Positions 54,874 through 63,996 of a DNA stretch of 64,000 bases are shown piece after piece. The notes under the pieces are model-generated. The model saw only the letters and a list, made by a program, of their open reading frames with translations. It was not told the origin of the DNA and made no database searches. Within the stretch, counting starts at the first letter, position 1. The number at the start of each line of letters is the position of its first letter. This DNA is from Pseudomonas sp. GR 6-02 (GTDB taxonomy: Bacteria; Pseudomonadota; Gammaproteobacteria; Pseudomonadales; Pseudomonadaceae): contig NZ_CP011567.1 in the NCBI RefSeq assembly GCF_001655615.1, positions 5,862,001-5,926,000 of the forward strand, given 5' to 3'. A program made the translations under genes and the position numbers.

Positions 54874-55190
54874 CGCGTCTCTCCCAGCGGCGGCGGTGCG
54901 CCTTTCGTCTCGGTGAGGCACTGGCATTTCGGCAGTGCCCTTTGATAGCGATGGTATGACCGGCGCAGACAGGTCAAATGCCTATGGACGCCACGCAAAG
55001 GTGCGTTTACGACATGGGCCGAAATGGGTGAACGGGCGAACACCCCTGTGGCGAGGGAGCTTGCTCCCGCTCGACTGCGAAGCAGTCGTGAAACCGACAA
55101 ATTCGATCTAACTGACGAACCACATGCGCCGGGTTTGGGTCTGCTGCGCAGCCCAGCGGGAGCAAGCCCCCTCGCCACAGGGGACGGGCG
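54874..55190. other. Promoter region of the glyA-sox operon and REPIN
   Basis: 317 bp between glyA and the TraX-family gene. It holds an inverted repeat TGACC-N10-GGTCA (54957–54976), 84–103 bp before glyA, a candidate site for an activator of sarcosine catabolism, and a REPIN at 55047–55179. No gene is seen. Confidence 0.5.
55047..55179. repeat. REPIN, GTGGCGAGGGAGC family (copy 5)
   Basis: Begins TGTGGCGAGGGAGCTTGCTC and ends GGGAGCAAGCCCCCTCGCCACA, twelve bases beyond the stop of the TraX-family gene. Confidence 0.9.
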
Positions 55191-55907
55191 TCAGGCGATG
55201 AGTTGGCGCAAGGCCAAAAGTACGAGGAAATGCCCGGGATAAAGGGCGTAGGCCCAGCGGCGCATCGGCGGTGGCTGGATGCCTTGGGCATGTCGCAATA
55301 GCAGCAGGCCCGAGAATGGCGCAATCAGACAAACGACAATACCCAAAATCGCCGCACCGCTGCCGAACCAGGCAGCGGAGTACAGCACTTGCCATTGATT
55401 GGCCGCCAGGCACACCAGCCCCGGCAACAGGCCGAAATACCAGGGCCGCTGGATCACCAGCAACATCGCCAGTGGCAACAGCACGCCGAAAAAGCCGAAC
55501 ATCAATCGCTGCGGGAACAGTGCCGCCAGCACCAAGGCAACGACCGCCAACAGACGCGACTGAACTGGCCCGTGCTGCCAGCCACGGGCCACCAGCAACC
55601 CCATGACCAGCGTAGGCAATACATTCAAGGTGTCGTGATCAGGAATGTACATCCGATACGGAATTTCGCTCAGGGCACTAAACAGCAACAACCAACCGAG
55701 GTAGCGCCACTGGCCGTCGGTCGTCACTGTACGGACACGCGCCAGGTTCGCCGCCATCGCCAGACAGAACCACGGGAACGCCAATCTGCCCGGCACATAC
55801 AGCAGATCGAGGGAATAACCGACATATCGCAGGTGATCGAGCACCATGCTCAACAGCGCCAGCCACTTGAGCAGATCCAGTGCACCGTCCCTCTGCGTCA
55901 TGTGCAT
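55191..55907 (-). CDS. TraX-family membrane protein
   Basis: About 238 residues from ATG 55907; neighbouring ATGs at 55901 and 55922 are possible and none has a strong ribosome site. About eight hydrophobic segments, with the TraX-type start (DLLKWLALLSMVLDHLRYVG) and PGRLAFPWFCLAMA, SEIPYRMY, and YALYPGHFLVL at the end. In F plasmids TraX acetylates pilin; chromosomal copies are thought to be acyltransferases of unknown target. It diverges from ltaE. Confidence 0.8.
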   Translation of the reverse strand: MHMTQRDGALDLLKWLALLSMVLDHLRYVGYSLDLLYVPGRLAFPWFCLAMAANLARVRTVTTDGQWRYLGWLLLFSALSEIPYRMYIPDHDTLNVLPTLVMGLLVARGWQHGPVQSRLLAVVALVLAALFPQRLMFGFFGVLLPLAMLLVIQRPWYFGLLPGLVCLAANQWQVLYSAAWFGSGAAILGIVVCLIAPFSGLLLLRHAQGIQPPPMRRWAYALYPGHFLVLLALRQLIA

Positions 55908-56034
55908 AATTGCCCGAGGCATTTGTATTTTTCTGACAGACTCATCCCGTGTGCTCCCCGGACGATCTTCGGTAAAGTGCACATCATCATTGACCAACGA
56001 AGCGCCACAAGCGCCTCGATCACGGAAGCCGGCC

Positions 56035-57075
56035 ATGACCGACAAGAGCCAACAATTCGCCAGCGACAACTATTCCGGTATTTGCCCTGAAGCCTGGGCT
56101 GCCATGGAACAGGCCAACCACGGACACCAGCGCGCTTATGGCGACGATGAGTGGACCGCACGCGCCGCGGATCAATTCCGCAAACTGTTCGAAACCGACT
56201 GCGAAGTGTTCTTCGCCTTCAACGGCACCGCGGCCAACTCGTTGGCCCTGTCGTCGCTGTGCCAGAGTTACCACAGCGTGATCTGCTCGGAAACCGCCCA
56301 CGTCGAAACCGACGAATGCGGCGCTCCGGAGTTTTTCTCCAACGGTTCCAAGCTGCTCATCGCCCGCACCGAAAACGGCAAGCTGACCCCGGAATCGATC
56401 CGCGAAATTGCCCTCAAGCGCCAGGATATCCACTACCCGAAACCGCGCGTCGTGACCCTGACCCAGGCCACTGAAGTCGGCAGCGTGTACACCCCGGAAG
56501 AAATCCGCGCCATCAGCGTCACCTGTAAAGAACTGGGCTTGAACCTGCACATGGACGGTGCCCGTTTCTCCAACGCCTGCGCTTATCTGGGTTGCTCGCC
56601 AGCCGACCTGACCTGGAAGGCCGGCGTCGACGTGCTGTGCTTTGGCGGTACGAAAAACGGCATGGCGGTGGGCGAAGCGATTCTGTTCTTCAACCACAAA
56701 CTGGCCGAAGACTTCGACTACCGCTGCAAACAGGCCGGGCAACTGGCGTCGAAGATGCGCTTCCTCTCGGCCCCCTGGGTCGGGATTCTTGAAAACGACG
56801 CCTGGCTCAAATACGCCCGCCACGCCAACCACTGCGCGCAGTTGCTGGCCGAACTGGTGAGCGACATTCCTGGCGTCGAGCTGATGTTCCCGGTGCAGGC
56901 CAACGGTGTGTTCCTGCAACTCTCCGAGCCGGCCATCGCCGCACTGACCGCCAAGGGCTGGCGCTTCTACACCTTCATCGGCAACGGCGGCGCACGGTTC
57001 ATGTGCTCGTGGGACACCGAAGAAGAACGCGTGCGGGAACTGGCGGCGGATATCCGGCACGTGATGACAGCCTGA
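56035..57075 (+). CDS. ltaE: Low-specificity L-threonine aldolase
   Basis: 346 residues from ATG 56035 (CGGAAG eight bases upstream). PLP fold-type I enzyme cleaving L-threonine and L-allo-threonine to glycine and acetaldehyde. FASDNYSGICPEAW at the start, HMDGARFSNA for the PLP-binding Asp, and the PLP lysine in CFGGTKNGMAVGE. Fits a glycine/serine catabolic block. Confidence 0.93.
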   Translation: MTDKSQQFASDNYSGICPEAWAAMEQANHGHQRAYGDDEWTARAADQFRKLFETDCEVFFAFNGTAANSLALSSLCQSYHSVICSETAHVETDECGAPEFFSNGSKLLIARTENGKLTPESIREIALKRQDIHYPKPRVVTLTQATEVGSVYTPEEIRAISVTCKELGLNLHMDGARFSNACAYLGCSPADLTWKAGVDVLCFGGTKNGMAVGEAILFFNHKLAEDFDYRCKQAGQLASKMRFLSAPWVGILENDAWLKYARHANHCAQLLAELVSDIPGVELMFPVQANGVFLQLSEPAIAALTAKGWRFYTFIGNGGARFMCSWDTEEERVRELAADIRHVMTA

Positions 57076-57136
57076 CTCCCTCCCCCTAGCCACAGGCACT
57101 GTGTTCCACCTCAGCTATTTGGTTGAAGTGCGACTT

Positions 57137-57269
57137 TGTGGCGAGGGGGCTTGCTCCCGCTCGGCTGCGCAGCAGTCGTAAAACCAGCCAACGCGGTCCA
57201 CCTGACAGACCGCATGCTCAGGCTTTGGGGCTGCTTCGCAACCCAACGGGAGCAAGCTCCCTCGCCACA
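57137..57269. repeat. REPIN, GTGGCGAGGGAGC family (copy 6)
   Basis: Begins TGTGGCGAGGGGGCTTGCTC and ends GGGAGCAAGCTCCCTCGCCACA. Confidence 0.9.
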
Positions 57270-57313
57270 GGTTCTGCGCTCGACCTCAGCTATTTGATTG
57301 GCAAGAGATCTTA

Positions 57314-57343
57314 TGGCGAGGGGGCTTGCCCCCCCTTGCCACA
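57314..57343. repeat. Single REP next to copy 6
   Basis: TGGCGAGGGGGCTTGCCCCC followed by CCTTGCCACA, a hairpin-forming half-element 44 bp from the REPIN, showing that REPs here occur in odd numbers. Confidence 0.7.
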
Positions 57344-57418
57344 GTCCCGCACGAGTTGGTCTACATTGACTGCGAGCCGTTTCGATCCGCTCGGATCACG
57401 CCAATCGGGAGCGTCCGC

Positions 57419-58243
57419 ATGTCACTACAAGGCAAAACCCTGTTCATCACCGGCGCCAGTCGCGGGATTGGTCGTGAGATTGCGCTGCGGGCCGCACGCG
57501 ACGGGGCCAACATCGTGATTGCCGCGAAAAGCGCCGCCCCTCACCCCAAACTGCCTGGCACCATCTTCAGCGTGGCAGCGGAAGTCGAAGCCGCGGGTGG
57601 CAAGGCGCTGGCCCTGGAGGTGGATGTGCGCGATGAAACCATCGTGCGCCAGGCCCTGGCTGACGCCAATGAGCATTTCGGCGGCATCGACGCGCTGGTC
57701 AACAATGCAGGAGCGATCAAGCTGACCGGCGTGCAGCACATCGAACTCAAGCGCTTCGACCTGATGCACCAGATCAACACCCGCGCCGTGCTGCTGTGCA
57801 GCCAGGCCGCCCTGCCCTATCTGAAAAAATCCAGCGGCCACATCCTCAACCTGTCACCGCCGTTGAACCTGGCCACCAAATGGTTCGCCCAATACAGCCC
57901 CTACACCGTCACCAAGTACGGCATGAGCATGCTCACCCTGGGCATGAGCGAGGAATTCGCCGCCTACGGTATCAGCGTCAACTCTCTATGGCCGCAGACC
58001 ATGATCGCCACGGCCGCGATCGAGTTTCAGCTCGGATCGCGCGAATCTTTCAAACATGCCCGCACACCCGCGATCATGGCGGATGCCGCCCACGTCATTC
58101 TCGACAGCAGCGGTCGCAGCATTACCGGTCGGTTGCTGATCGATGAGGAGATTTTGCGCGAGCAAGGGGTGACGGATTTTGAAGGGTATCGGTATGCGCC
58201 TGATTCCACCGACAAACTGATGCCAGACCTGTTTGTCGACTGA
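57419..58243 (+). CDS. Short-chain dehydrogenase/reductase (HSDL2-like)
   Basis: 274 residues from ATG 57419 (GGGAGC upstream). The cofactor motif TGASRGIG (11–18), NNAG, and active-site Tyr-x3-Lys (YTVTK) are present. The serine before Tyr is in NLSPPLNL, as in the HSDL2 branch. Substrate unknown. It lies between ltaE and gbcB but faces neither's direction of function clearly. Confidence 0.85.
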   Translation: MSLQGKTLFITGASRGIGREIALRAARDGANIVIAAKSAAPHPKLPGTIFSVAAEVEAAGGKALALEVDVRDETIVRQALADANEHFGGIDALVNNAGAIKLTGVQHIELKRFDLMHQINTRAVLLCSQAALPYLKKSSGHILNLSPPLNLATKWFAQYSPYTVTKYGMSMLTLGMSEEFAAYGISVNSLWPQTMIATAAIEFQLGSRESFKHARTPAIMADAAHVILDSSGRSITGRLLIDEEILREQGVTDFEGYRYAPDSTDKLMPDLFVD

Positions 58244-58315
58244 CTGAAGCGCGCCCTCTACAGGCGCTGCCGAAGGCTGCTCCTGTAGAGGTTATTCAGC
58301 GATCATCTCGAGCGA

Positions 58316-59416
58316 TCAATACTCGATCCGCACGTCACCCTTCGGCACGCTGCAGCAAGACAGGATGAACCCTTCGGCTTCGTCTTCCTCGGTAATCCCG
58401 CCGTTGTGTTCCATTGCCACTTCGCCGGCAAGCTTCATTACCTTGCAGGTACCGCAGATACCCATGCCGCAGGCCTTGGGGATCATCAGGCCCAGCTTGG
58501 CGGCAGCGGCGTGGACGGTTTCGCCCGGAGCCACGCGGATGCTCTTGCCGGAGGCGGTGAATTCCACCTGGTGCAGGTCGGCGGCGTCGATTGCAGGGGC
58601 GTCGGCCGCTTGTTCAGCGTGTTCCTCTGCATCGGCGATAGCCTCTGGCGGTGTGGCGCCGAAGGACTCTTCGTGGTAGCGCTTCATATTGAAGCCGGCG
58701 TTTTCCAGCAAACGCTTGACCGCATTCATGTAGGGCGTCGGACCGCAGCAGAACACTTCCCGCTCAAGGAAGTCCGGGACCATCAGTTCGAGCATCTTGT
58801 GGTTGAGATAACCGCGGTATCCGGCCCACGGCTCACCGAAACCGTGTTTCTCGCAGATCAGGTGCAGGCTGAAGTTTTCGATCCGCGCCGCCATGTGCTC
58901 CAGCTCGCGGTGATAAATGATGTCTTTCGGCGAGCGGGCGCTATGGATGAAGGCCATATCGACATTGCCGTTGGTATCGAAGAACCAGCGCGCCATGGAC
59001 ATCACCGGGGTGATGCCCACGCCGCCGCTGAGGTACAACACTTTCGGGTTCGGAAAGTCGATGGCGTTGAACAGCCCGACCGGGCCGTGCACCGCCAGCT
59101 CGTAACCTTCATGCAGGGTGTCATGCAACCAGTTCGAGACCTTGCCGCCCGGTACGCGCTTGATCGTCACCGAGAAGCTGTACGGCACCGACGGCGAGCT
59201 GGAAATGGTGTACGAACGCATGATCTGCTGGCCTTCGATTTCCAGCTCCAGGGTGACGAATTGCCCCGGCTTGAAGAAGAACATGATCGGCTGGTCGGCC
59301 ATAAAGCAGAAGGTGCGCACATCCCAGGTTTCCTGGATGACTTTGACGCAACGGACAATGTGTCGACCATTGGCCCAGGTCTGGGTGGTTACCGGGTTCA
59401 GGAAGTTGTTGGACAT
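58316..59416 (-). CDS. gbcB: Glycine betaine demethylase, reductase subunit GbcB
   Basis: 366 residues from ATG 59416 (GGAG six bases upstream). FAD domain (RSYTISSSPS), NAD domain (GGVGITPVMSMAR, CCGPTPYMNAV) and a C-terminal plant-type 2Fe-2S ferredoxin (CGMGICGTC...CC). It passes electrons from NADH to GbcA. Divergent from gbcA. Confidence 0.93.
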   Translation of the reverse strand: MSNNFLNPVTTQTWANGRHIVRCVKVIQETWDVRTFCFMADQPIMFFFKPGQFVTLELEIEGQQIMRSYTISSSPSVPYSFSVTIKRVPGGKVSNWLHDTLHEGYELAVHGPVGLFNAIDFPNPKVLYLSGGVGITPVMSMARWFFDTNGNVDMAFIHSARSPKDIIYHRELEHMAARIENFSLHLICEKHGFGEPWAGYRGYLNHKMLELMVPDFLEREVFCCGPTPYMNAVKRLLENAGFNMKRYHEESFGATPPEAIADAEEHAEQAADAPAIDAADLHQVEFTASGKSIRVAPGETVHAAAAKLGLMIPKACGMGICGTCKVMKLAGEVAMEHNGGITEEDEAEGFILSCCSVPKGDVRIEY

Positions 59417-59695
59417 GCTGATCTCCACGGCCGACTACCGGCCTTTATGTTGGCGATTCTGCGTATAGCGCAGTCCCGCCATTTACCTATCTGCGACATT
59501 GACATACTTATCGCGACCAGCCCCCAATTACCGGGGGTTGGGCGTCGGGAACAGATTGGGCCATGTCGCCCATGGATAAGGTTCCGGGGAGCGCCGGCCC
59601 CACACTCGCCCCATACCAAGACACAACCTTTACACCTTGCGTAGCAAACCTGATCAGCCACTTTCGCGGCCACGCAGATGGCCTTGAGGAAACAC
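59417..59695. promoter_or_regulatory. Divergent gbcB/gbcA promoter region
   Basis: 279 bp. It shows a direct repeat GCGAC at 59493–59497 and 59513–59517, 20 bp apart, around TTGACATACTTATC, and a small stem CCCCC-AATTACC-GGGGG after it. AraC-family activators such as GbdR, the known activator of gbcAB in P. aeruginosa, bind spaced half-sites, but I cannot confirm the motif. Confidence 0.4.
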
Positions 59696-60994
59696 ATGAT
59701 GGACGTCACCACTACCCTGAGCCTCGGCGATCCACTGGAACCCGCACGCAAGGCCACCGCGCAGATGCTGCATGAGCGCGAGCGCACTTTCTCGCTGCCG
59801 CAGCCTTTTTACTCTGACGAGCGGCTGTTTGATATCGACATGCAGGAAATCTTCCAGAAAGAGTGGTTGATTGCCGGCATGACCTGCGAGATCCCGACCA
59901 AGGGCAACTACCTGACCCTGCAAGTCGGCAAGAACCCGATCATCGTGATTCGTGGCGCCGATGGCGTGGTCCATGCGTTCCACAACGTCTGTCGCCACCG
60001 TGGTTCACGCCTGTGCACCAGTGAAAAAGGCAAGGTCGCCAAACTGGTCTGCCACTACCACCAGTGGACGTACGAGCTGGACGGTCGCCTGCTGTTCGCC
60101 GGCACCGAAATGGGCGCCGACTTCGACATGAAGCAATACGGCCTCAAACCGGTGAACGTGAAGACCGCCGGCGGTTACATCTTCATCAGCCTGGCAGAAA
60201 ACCCGCCGGCCATCGATGACTTCCTGTCGACGCTCAGCCATTACATGGAACCGTACGACATGGAGAACACCAAGGTGGCGGTGCAAACCACCTTGATGGA
60301 AAAGGCCAACTGGAAACTGGTGCTGGAAAACAACCGCGAGTGCTACCACTGCGGCGGTTCACACCCGGAATTGCTGAAAACCCTGCTGGAATGGGACGAC
60401 GTCACCGATCCGCGTGCCGACCAGGCCTTCAAGGACCACGTAGCCGCTTCCGCCGCTGCCTGGGAAGCCGAGAAGATCCCTTACGCCCACGCCAGTTTCG
60501 GCCTGCGTAACCGTATCGTGCGCATGCCGCTGCTCAAGGGCACCGTATCGATGACCATGGACGGCAAACAAGGCTGCGCCAAACTGATGGGCCGCATCAA
60601 GAACCCGGACCTGGGCTCGATGCGCATCCTGCACCTGCCGCACTCGTGGAACCACTGCATGGGCGACCACATCATCGTGTTCACCGTGTGGCCGATCAGC
60701 GCCCAGGAAACCATGGTCACCACCAAGTGGATCGTCCACAAGGACGCGGTCGAAGGCGTGGACTACGACGTGGAGCGCATGCGCCAGGTCTGGGATGCGA
60801 CCAACGACCAGGACCGACGCCTGGCCGAAGAGAACCAGCGCGGGATCAACTCCACCGCGTACCAGCCAGGGCCTTACTCCAAGACCTATGAGTTCGGCGT
60901 GGTGAACTTCGTGGACTGGTACAGCGAGCGGATGCTGAACAACCTGGGGGCCGAGCCTGCGCCTTACCTCAAAGGTGTTCCGGTTCAGGGTTAA
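59696..60994 (+). CDS. gbcA: Glycine betaine demethylase, Rieske oxygenase subunit GbcA
   Basis: 432 residues from ATG 59696 (GAGGA six bases upstream; the next codon is also ATG). The Rieske 2Fe-2S ligands are Cys99-His101 (CRHRG) and Cys119-His122 (CHYHQW). The mononuclear iron region is ENNRECYHCGGSHPE. It oxidises a methyl group of glycine betaine, giving dimethylglycine and formaldehyde. Confidence 0.94.
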   Translation: MMDVTTTLSLGDPLEPARKATAQMLHERERTFSLPQPFYSDERLFDIDMQEIFQKEWLIAGMTCEIPTKGNYLTLQVGKNPIIVIRGADGVVHAFHNVCRHRGSRLCTSEKGKVAKLVCHYHQWTYELDGRLLFAGTEMGADFDMKQYGLKPVNVKTAGGYIFISLAENPPAIDDFLSTLSHYMEPYDMENTKVAVQTTLMEKANWKLVLENNRECYHCGGSHPELLKTLLEWDDVTDPRADQAFKDHVAASAAAWEAEKIPYAHASFGLRNRIVRMPLLKGTVSMTMDGKQGCAKLMGRIKNPDLGSMRILHLPHSWNHCMGDHIIVFTVWPISAQETMVTTKWIVHKDAVEGVDYDVERMRQVWDATNDQDRRLAEENQRGINSTAYQPGPYSKTYEFGVVNFVDWYSERMLNNLGAEPAPYLKGVPVQG

Positions 60995-61003
60995 TCGAAA
61001 TCT

Positions 61004-61034
61004 GATCGTTCCCACGCCAGGCGTGGGAACGATC
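61004..61034. terminator. Palindromic terminator/REP between convergent genes
   Basis: GATCGTTCCCACGC / GCGTGGGAACGATC with a CAG centre, 14 bp perfect. The GTTCCCACGC palindrome is itself a common Pseudomonas repeat. No long T-run, so it may be a REP that also ends transcription. Confidence 0.65.
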
Positions 61035-61042
61035 CTTCCTCG

Positions 61043-62287
61043 CTAAATTGAAGACCACCGCACCGAACCATCCTCGCCAATAAACGTCTCTTCGATGTTC
61101 TCCCCCACCAGCCGCACCTTCACATAACCGTTCAACACCCGATCCGGGTACGCCTCATCCCGCGCATTTTGCGTTTCCGACCACAGCACCCCCGGATGCC
61201 CGTTCAGCTCGCTGGCATTGCCATAGGGAATCGCCCCGTGCCCGGCGCAACGTGCATGCAAGCCACCTTGAGTGGCATAGCAGATGCCGTTATGCAAATG
61301 CCCCCAATACCAGTAATCCGGCTCGCGCCCCAAGGCATCGCAGACCGGTTTGTACAACGCGGTCTTGTCACGCCCGGTAATGTCAAAGCCCTGGTGATGA
61401 CTGAGCACCATGATCTTCTTGCGTTTGGGCAGGTCTTTCATCCAGTCGATCTGCTGCTTGTTCAGCGCGCCGTCCATATACAGGTTGATTGGACTGGAGG
61501 CATAAGCCGAGTCGATCCCGACCACCAGCCAGTCATCGTTGTACAACGCAAAATAACTGGTGCCCTGCTGCGCCGGGAAACGTTTGGCCAGTTCCTTGAA
61601 GTAGCCATGGGCGCCGCTGTACATCTCGTGGTTGGAGTTGAGAGTGAATGAGCCCTGCTTGCCCATCGGCCAACCGACCATGTCGACGTCTTCCTGGGAG
61701 CGGGTGCCGGCGTAATACACATCCCCCAGATGAATGGTGAAGTCGGCCTGGGCCAGTTGCATCTGATCGGCCACCGCCACTGCCGGGGCATGACTGTCGA
61801 ACGGCCCGGTGCCCCAGTCGCCGGCAATGGCCAGGGTCACGTCACTGTCCATGCGCATCAACGCCGGGTTGGTAGCGAACGGTGCGTGATGCCGCAGGTT
61901 CTCGATCCACTTGAGCAACGCTTCGCTCCACAACAGATCCAGCAGCTCCCATTTGCGACAACCGAGCAGGCTGCCATCCTTGAGCACTTGGGTCTGCAGC
62001 TCATCTACCGATTGCGGCAAGGGGCTGGCGTTGCCGATGTGCAGGATCGACAAACCGTGGGACAACTCCCACGGCACACTCGGTTGATCGTCCGGCAAGT
62101 CGCCGTGCTTGAGCACGTATTGCGCCTGATCGTGCCCCCGCTGCAGCAGCGCGACGATGGCTTGGTACTCCTCCGGTTCAAGCTCGCTGACGAGCTTCTT
62201 CCAAGCCATTTCCAGCCGTGTGAACAGCCCGTGCAGGCGCACCTTCACCTTGTCGTATTCATGTTCCCAATGTCTGACCAATGACAT
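61043..62287 (-). CDS. Calcineurin-like metallophosphoesterase
   Basis: 414 residues from ATG 62287 (GGAGGAAAGCGAC upstream). After a helical N-terminal 150 residues come the metal-binding motifs in order: GDWGTG, HLGDVYYAG, NSNHEM, LSHHQG and WGHLHN. No signal peptide, so it is cytoplasmic. Substrate unknown. It follows the cytochrome gene by 26 nt on the same strand, suggesting one transcript. Confidence 0.85.
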   Translation of the reverse strand: MSLVRHWEHEYDKVKVRLHGLFTRLEMAWKKLVSELEPEEYQAIVALLQRGHDQAQYVLKHGDLPDDQPSVPWELSHGLSILHIGNASPLPQSVDELQTQVLKDGSLLGCRKWELLDLLWSEALLKWIENLRHHAPFATNPALMRMDSDVTLAIAGDWGTGPFDSHAPAVAVADQMQLAQADFTIHLGDVYYAGTRSQEDVDMVGWPMGKQGSFTLNSNHEMYSGAHGYFKELAKRFPAQQGTSYFALYNDDWLVVGIDSAYASSPINLYMDGALNKQQIDWMKDLPKRKKIMVLSHHQGFDITGRDKTALYKPVCDALGREPDYWYWGHLHNGICYATQGGLHARCAGHGAIPYGNASELNGHPGVLWSETQNARDEAYPDRVLNGYVKVRLVGENIEETFIGEDGSVRWSSI

Positions 62288-62313
62288 GTCGCTTTCCTCC
62301 ATCCGTAGTGGAA

Positions 62314-63996
62314 TCACAGGGTTTTCATGAACTCGATGAGCGCCCGCTTATCGAGTTCCGACAACTGCGTGCCGTACAGGTGGCCACCGTTGTGGTTGCC
62401 CTCCAGGCGCGTGTCGTATTTGAAGTCCGCCGAGGCTTTCACCTGCTCGCCACTGGTGATGAAGCCGACCTTGTCCTTGTCGTAAATGTCGGAACCGGTG
62501 AAGAACACCTGCGGCCGCAGTTCCGGCGGCTGCAGCAAATCCCACAGGGTCGGCACCGAGCCGTTGTGCAAGTACGGCGCGCGCAACCAGATGCCGTCGG
62601 TGGGCGTATTGCTGTAGCTCTGGGTCTTGCGGTAGGCACCAAAGTCGAACGGCGGTTTCTTGAAGCCGTGGAAGGCTGTCACTAAACCGGTGGTGAACGA
62701 GTTCAGCCGATGGGGATCGGTGCCCAGTTCATCAATCGTGGTGGTGACCTGACCGGTGTCGGTGCGACCGAAGTCATGGCAACCGGCGCAATTCTTTTCC
62801 CAGACCGGCTTGCCCCGGGCGACCTTGGCCTGATCGAGCGCGAACGGCCAGGCCGGTGCCTTGTGGCCCAGCAGCCAATTGGTCACCCGGTTGAAACTGT
62901 CCGGCAGCACCGACTCCGGCGTCGCACCCACGGCCATGGCCGCCGCGTAGTTGCGCTCATGGATATCGTTGTTGTTGCCGTCCCAGTGCAGGTACAGCGA
63001 TTCCCGGGGTTTCTGATTCCAGACTTGCGGCAAGTCGACGGTGCCGATGGTCGAGTCATCCGGGAAGCCGAACACCACCATTTTCGTCGGGTTGAAAGTG
63101 TCGGTACGCCCCGGCCCCTGCGGTGCGCGCAGCTTCTGCCAGGCATAGGCCTGCTTCTGTTTGATCAGCGCGCTGGTGGCCATAGGGATGATCAGGTAGC
63201 GGTTGTACAGGCGCTCGAAAAACCCGAGCTGGAACTTGCTGTTGATCGCAGTCATCACCGCGTCGGGGGTGAATTTGGGGTCGCTCGCGCAATCGTAGGC
63301 GAACCACTGGAAGGCCTGCAGTTGCAGGGTATTGGCCGGTGCGGAGGCCACCGGGGTAGCAACATCGCTGGCATTGGCGCGGTAGGAGCCGGTGTGGCAC
63401 AAGGCGCAGTTGGGCTCCACGGTCGGGTAGCCGATCTGCCGCTTGGCCATGCCGATCGGCAGGTCCTTGCCGTTCTCGTAGAGGAAACCGAACACTTCGT
63501 AACCGCCGGGCTTCGGCAGTTTCTCCGGGCACATCTGCGGCAACACGGCGAACAGGTAATAGGGAATCCGTGCTTCGATGCCCAGGCCGATGGCGGCGTA
63601 TTTGTAGTGGTCTTCGTCAGAAGCGTATTGCTCGGCCGGCACCACTCGCAGCATCTGGTACCAGGTTTCGTAGCCGATAAACCCCAGCGCCAGCACCACG
63701 ACCAGCGTGGCGACCTTGAAGCTGTGCCGCCGCCAGCGTCGCGCCCACGCTGCGCACCACTCACGCCAGCCATCGCGAAGCAGGGCGAACGGCCGATTGG
63801 CCGGCGCGCTGCCCAGGTACAGCAGAATCCCGAGGATCAGGAACATGCCCAGATCGCCCAGCAGCATCGGCACGAACACCTGGGCCTGGTTGCTGGTGTT
63901 GATCAGGTAAATCCAGAACGCCACGGCGACCAACCGCGACAATACGCACAGCCACGAATGCACCACGTATTTGGGGGCATTGAAGCCTGACGGCAT
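62314..63996 (-). CDS. Membrane-anchored di-haem c-type cytochrome (RoxA/cytochrome c peroxidase-like)
   Basis: 560 residues from ATG 63996, four bases from the window edge; the frame stays open to the edge, so the true start could be outside. Two or three membrane segments at the N-terminus (about 17–60 and 94–112) are followed by a large exported domain with two haem sites, CALCH (near 200) and CAGCH (near 405). The C-terminal part (RAPYLHNGSVPTLWDLL) is typical of di-haem cytochrome c peroxidases and rubber-oxygenase-like RoxA proteins. Its substrate is unknown. Coupled to a metallophosphoesterase. Confidence 0.78.
   Translation of the reverse strand: MPSGFNAPKYVVHSWLCVLSRLVAVAFWIYLINTSNQAQVFVPMLLGDLGMFLILGILLYLGSAPANRPFALLRDGWREWCAAWARRWRRHSFKVATLVVVLALGFIGYETWYQMLRVVPAEQYASDEDHYKYAAIGLGIEARIPYYLFAVLPQMCPEKLPKPGGYEVFGFLYENGKDLPIGMAKRQIGYPTVEPNCALCHTGSYRANASDVATPVASAPANTLQLQAFQWFAYDCASDPKFTPDAVMTAINSKFQLGFFERLYNRYLIIPMATSALIKQKQAYAWQKLRAPQGPGRTDTFNPTKMVVFGFPDDSTIGTVDLPQVWNQKPRESLYLHWDGNNNDIHERNYAAAMAVGATPESVLPDSFNRVTNWLLGHKAPAWPFALDQAKVARGKPVWEKNCAGCHDFGRTDTGQVTTTIDELGTDPHRLNSFTTGLVTAFHGFKKPPFDFGAYRKTQSYSNTPTDGIWLRAPYLHNGSVPTLWDLLQPPELRPQVFFTGSDIYDKDKVGFITSGEQVKASADFKYDTRLEGNHNGGHLYGTQLSELDKRALIEFMKTL

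Larger units (their letters stand above)
57076..57418. other. Non-coding stretch with REPIN and REP half
   Basis: 343 bp between ltaE and the SDR gene. It contains a full REPIN (57137–57269) and a third single REP (57314–57343). About 75 bp before the SDR start remain for its promoter. No gene is seen. Confidence 0.6.

Noticed and set aside
54928..55040. Riboswitch (glycine type) before glyA
   Set aside because: No tandem conserved aptamer cores were seen; only a simple spaced inverted repeat is present.
57076..57418. Possible CRISPR-like spacing of repeats
   Set aside because: The repeats are inverted REP palindromes with no short direct repeats or regular spacers.
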